Below are positions 40,725 to 43,138 of a stretch of DNA of 43,138 nt, piece by piece. Source of the stretch: an uncultured Clostridium sp. (lineage in GTDB: Bacteria > Bacillota_A > Clostridia > TANB77 > CAG-508); NCBI GenBank assembly GCA_947382445.1, contig CANCZH010000004.1, positions 1 to 43,138 of the forward strand, written 5' to 3'. Under the pieces are notes generated by a model, which was given only the letters and a program-made list of their open reading frames with translations, was not told where the DNA came from and did not search any database. Within the stretch, counting starts at the first letter, position 1; each line of letters starts with the position of its first letter. The position numbers and the translations under genes are program-made.

Positions 40725-41467
40725 TGAAAAATTATAAGTGGTTGGTTCATACTAACAACAGTAACATCCCTGCAAATAAGGTTAATAATTATCTTATTAC
40801 AGTAGTGGATGAAAATTTCAAGTCAGTAAGAGCTTTCGAATGGGTCTATGATATGGATGGGCTTATTGACATGAATCTCTTTAAGTATGGAGGAATTCAA
40901 AATAGCTGGGATGGTCGGCATGGACGTGTAAAGATCCAATATTGTGAATATCATATGCCATATAGCAAAGATGAATGGCCAGTGACTGTAACTGCTCCAA
41001 TGTATAACCTCAATCATAAGCTTTTGGTTGAGAGTTATACAGCAACAGTTAGTATCTCTGATTTACCAGATAGTCTTATCCTGTTGTATGAAAAGTGCAA
41101 AGAAGATGTTGCTATTGAGATGGCTAAGAAGTTTCAAGATTTGTATGACAAGAACAGCTTGGACGGCGGGTTATCTTCTCAAATCGTTGTTTCAGAAAAA
41201 CTTGACTCGTGGGATGCGAAGGTATTCTTTGAAAAGTACGTGCCAACTGGTTTCATAAAAGTTGCTGAAACATGGTTTTCTAGAGATCAGCTTGGGCGGA
41301 AGAGAACTCTGTTTATGAAAGAAGAAGACTATCAGGGTGAAAATATTACTATTTTCGTCCCTCCAATTTTGATGGGAGCAACTATTGGCTGGAACGGCGA
41401 AAATATCAAAAAAGTTGCTGAAAAACTGAATGCATCTTACATCAATGTTCAGATGAAATTGGATTAA
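40724..41467 (+). CDS. KH-domain RNA-binding protein of unknown role, higher G+C
   Basis: This 247-residue protein ends in a KH domain (about 207-247): ITIFVPPILMGATIGWNGENIKKVAEKL, with the GxxG loop reading Gly222-Trp-Asn-Gly225. The first ~180 residues are not recognised; they are rich in aromatic residues (YKWLVHTNNS...WVYDMDGL...QNSWDGRHGRVKIQYCEYHMPY) and look like beta structure. No membrane segment is seen, so it is cytoplasmic. I chose ATG 40724 because AGGAGG (40711-40716) precedes it by 7 bases; a TTG at 40697 would put that site inside. Sampled lines are about 40% G+C, higher than neighbours. It has a dedicated promoter, a structured leader and a strong terminator. Confidence 0.7.
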   Translation: MKNYKWLVHTNNSNIPANKVNNYLITVVDENFKSVRAFEWVYDMDGLIDMNLFKYGGIQNSWDGRHGRVKIQYCEYHMPYSKDEWPVTVTAPMYNLNHKLLVESYTATVSISDLPDSLILLYEKCKEDVAIEMAKKFQDLYDKNSLDGGLSSQIVVSEKLDSWDAKVFFEKYVPTGFIKVAETWFSRDQLGRKRTLFMKEEDYQGENITIFVPPILMGATIGWNGENIKKVAEKLNASYINVQMKLD

Positions 41468-41480
41468 TCACTTGATTTCA

Positions 41481-41526
41481 AAACACTATGGAGCGCTACT
41501 TTTGATAGTAGCGCTCCATAGTGTTT
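41481..41526. terminator. Strong bidirectional terminator
   Basis: A perfect 20-bp stem (41481-41500 with 41507-41526) with a TTTGAT loop; T-rich on the plus side. It separates the convergent KH-domain and BofC-like genes. Confidence 0.9.
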
Positions 41527-41541
41527 TTCTTATTTTAAATA

Positions 41542-42114
41542 TTAATCATAATTTTCTAATAATTCATTTAATTTTTCTTTTCCTATTACTTCTATTCTGT
41601 TTTCTATTTCTTGTTTATCTTTTTCAGGTAAATATTCTAAATATATATTTGTTGCTTCATATAATTCTTCTTCGCCATCTTCATTAATTTTATAAATATT
41701 TATAATTCCATCATCTACACCAACTATATAATGGTCTGGGCATATGCCTAGGGTTTCCTTTGAAATAGAAATTTCTTTTTCTGAAAAAAAGTCTACTTTC
41801 CAGTCATCAAATCTTTCTTTGAAATCATCTTCTGATAGATTTACTACTTCTCTTGGCACTTCTTCTTTTTTGGTTACTGTGTGTCCACAATTTTCATAAT
41901 ATATTTTTTCTATTAATTCTGCATTTGGTGAAATTTTTTCTTCTGATTGTTTTGTAGCAATATATTCATCTTCTATTGTATTGTTTGTTATTCTATTTTC
42001 TTCTTCCTTACTTGTTCGTTTTTGGTCATTTCTTGTATTTAAGTAAAAATATCCTACTCCTACACTTGCAAAAAATACAAGTAAAAATAATATTAAAATT
42101 ATCGTTTTTTTCAT
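41542..42114 (-). CDS. Secreted/membrane-anchored BofC C-terminal-like protein
   Basis: This 190-residue protein has an N-terminal helix (about 4-25), a charged linker (27-60) and a C-terminal domain. That domain contains DWKVDFFSEKEISISKETLGICPDHYIVGVDDGIINIYKINEDGEEELYEATNIYLEYLPEKDKQEIENRIEVIGKEKLNELLENYD-like sequence (residues ~103-190). The pattern of a vhvx-strand, D-x-G-x-I-x-I-Y and ELYE-x-T-x-I resembles the BofC C-terminal domain proteins of Clostridia; BofC acts in forespore signalling in Bacillus. One Cys pair (Cys76 and Cys126) is present. A hairpin covers its ribosome binding site. Confidence 0.65.
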   Translation of the reverse strand: MKKTIILILFLLVFFASVGVGYFYLNTRNDQKRTSKEEENRITNNTIEDEYIATKQSEEKISPNAELIEKIYYENCGHTVTKKEEVPREVVNLSEDDFKERFDDWKVDFFSEKEISISKETLGICPDHYIVGVDDGIINIYKINEDGEEELYEATNIYLEYLPEKDKQEIENRIEVIGKEKLNELLENYD

Positions 42115-42148
42115 AATAATACCACCTTTTCTTATATGTGGTATTATT
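42115..42148 (-). promoter_or_regulatory. Hairpin over the ribosome binding site of the BofC-like gene
   Basis: 11-bp perfect arms (42115-42125 with 42138-42148), 12-nt loop, ending at the base before the ATG. The downstream arm on the minus strand holds GGTGG of the Shine-Dalgarno site, so it can control translation. Confidence 0.5.
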
Positions 42149-42169
42149 TGTATTTTTATATTTTTTTAT

Positions 42170-42195
42170 GCAAAAAAATAAAGGGCCGAAGCCCT
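42170..42195 (-). terminator. Terminator of the tandem-receiver gene
   Basis: A 5-bp GC stem AGGGC/GCCCT (42182-42186 with 42191-42195) with a TTCG loop on the minus strand, then TTATTTTTTT. Confidence 0.8.
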
Positions 42196-42204
42196 GTTAT
42201 CATT

Positions 42205-42987
42205 TTAGAGTATGGATTTTAAAATATATTTTAAATCCATCGGAACAATTGTCTGTGCCACAAACCATTCTGGTACTGTTTTTCCCTGCTTTTTCCAAAT
42301 TTCTGCTATGTCTATTGTAGAATACACTACTATTGATGGCATTGTTTTTTTAGCCTCCTTGTAGGCATTCTCAATTTCATTTATAAGATTTATTCCAGAA
42401 TCTGTTACAACCGCGCCACCCTTTTTGATTGGAAACTGCATGTCAGCAATTATTATATCTACATCATAATTGCTGAAACATTCTTCTTTTGCTTTTTCAG
42501 CATACGATGCAATAATATAATTATTTACTTCTAACAGTTCTAATACTCTTGTTATTCTTTGCAGCTTTGGCTCTTCGTCTTCAATGACTAGAACCTTTTT
42601 TTCTACTGTCTTAGACATGTATTTGCTTATAATGGCTCTCAATTGGGTATCATTTTCTGCTTTTTCCAGAGAATTTTTTTCAAGTTCGCTTTGAGTCAGG
42701 TATGTTTTAGAAAAAACTACTACCTTTGGCATTCGGATTTTTTTTCTTTTGAAGAAAAATTGCATATTTTCAAGTAATATCATGCCCTCTTTTTCTCCAT
42801 ACTTTCCGCCCTTTCTTGGGCAAAACCCTAAATCTAAAATGATGAGTTCGTACTGATGCTTTTCTATTGCCTTAATAGCATCAATTCCATACATTACAGC
42901 ATCGTAATCTTTGATTTCATTTTCATTTAAAATTCCCTCAACTGTCTGCCGCTTGTATGAATTATCTTCTACAATTAGTGCTTTCAT
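42205..42987 (-). CDS. Tandem receiver-domain protein without output domain
   Basis: This 260-residue protein is two response-regulator receiver domains in a row and nothing else. Domain 1 (1-~125): LIVEDNSYKRQTVEGIL with acid pocket Glu7/Asp8, phospho-acceptor Asp52 (LILDLGFC region) and switch residues Ser93/Lys94 (VFSKTY). Domain 2 (~130-260): VLVIEDEEPKLQRI with Glu136/Asp137, acceptor Asp182 (IIADMQFP) and VVYST. So both are likely to be phosphorylated. No histidine kinase is in the window. It has its own promoter and terminator and higher G+C (about 36% in sampled lines). It could be a phosphate sink or partner of an output protein encoded elsewhere. The ATG follows AGGAGGG. Confidence 0.82.
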   Translation of the reverse strand: MKALIVEDNSYKRQTVEGILNENEIKDYDAVMYGIDAIKAIEKHQYELIILDLGFCPRKGGKYGEKEGMILLENMQFFFKRKKIRMPKVVVFSKTYLTQSELEKNSLEKAENDTQLRAIISKYMSKTVEKKVLVIEDEEPKLQRITRVLELLEVNNYIIASYAEKAKEECFSNYDVDIIIADMQFPIKKGGAVVTDSGINLINEIENAYKEAKKTMPSIVVYSTIDIAEIWKKQGKTVPEWFVAQTIVPMDLKYILKSIL

Positions 42988-43038
42988 ATGCAGCCCTCCT
43001 TTTTATTGTAGCCGATGTTTTCATGTTACATAGTGTTT

Positions 43039-43067
43039 ATTATATCATCTTTTTATTGATATTTCAA
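43039..43067 (-). promoter_or_regulatory. Promoter of the tandem-receiver gene
   Basis: TTGAAA (43062-43067), 17 bases, TATAAT (43039-43044) on the minus strand, 50 bases before the ATG. The rest to 43138 shows no gene or clear structure. Confidence 0.7.
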
Positions 43068-43138
43068 TTATTATTGGCAAAAGGTATGAGTTTTTTCTAT
43101 TGGGGTTTTCCTTAGATTTCAATACTTTTAAGCACTAA

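Overview
The window is an AT-rich stretch (roughly 28% G+C by eye) that reads as the chromosome of a low-GC Bacillota, most probably a Clostridia-like organism. The reasons are strong AGGAGG-type ribosome binding sites, U-tract terminators, a clustered acc/fab operon, ClpE, an SdpR/SdpI pair, LiaF-like and LytTR proteins and a BofC-like protein. I cannot name a genus. No rRNA, tRNA, CRISPR array, prophage or transposase gene is visible. Bases 1-34276 are coded almost entirely on the minus strand. On the plus strand lie an HtrA protease, ClpE and a KH-domain protein.

Region 1 (1-14568) is a type II fatty-acid synthesis operon on the minus strand: acyl-CoA synthetase, birA, fabD, fabG, fabF, accB, fabZ, accC, accD, accA, fabI. 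It makes malonyl-CoA (AccABCD, with its own biotin ligase) and runs the elongation cycle, but carries no fabH and no acyl carrier protein. It is bracketed by two paralogous secreted Cys-rich/Ig-like proteins in the same orientation. The left copy runs off the window. The right copy is broken by a tandem 7-bp duplication. Both have a similar upstream region.

Region 2 (14733-18919) holds a nitronate-monooxygenase/FabK-superfamily flavoprotein, a membrane-anchored Cthe_2159-like carbohydrate-binding protein, and a tcdA-thioesterase pair.

Region 3 (18984-24647) holds two regulated islands. One is an sdpR-sdpI-ABC ATPase-ABC permease operon with two palindromes around its promoter. The other is a WYL regulator and a GyrI-like/GyrI-like/radical-SAM operon that share an almost identical operator. 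The radical-SAM gene has a single-base frameshift.

Region 4 (24742-31602) contains copZ-copA, a Cys/His-rich unknown protein, an envelope-sensing block (XRE membrane regulator, DUF4097 repeat protein, LytTR regulator, LiaF-like protein) and mntP. Region 5 (31757-43138) contains housekeeping genes (pdp, rnhB, htrA, yibE/F, clpE), a BofC-like protein, and three genes with visibly higher G+C and different codon choice: a small receiver-like protein, a KH-domain protein with a structured leader, and a tandem-receiver protein.

The most unusual non-coding features are a ~270-bp quasi-palindrome with a GC-rich core between htrA and yibE/F, a 22-bp inverted repeat between the divergent promoters ahead of clpE, and a leader hairpin that presents the Shine-Dalgarno sequence of the KH gene in its loop.
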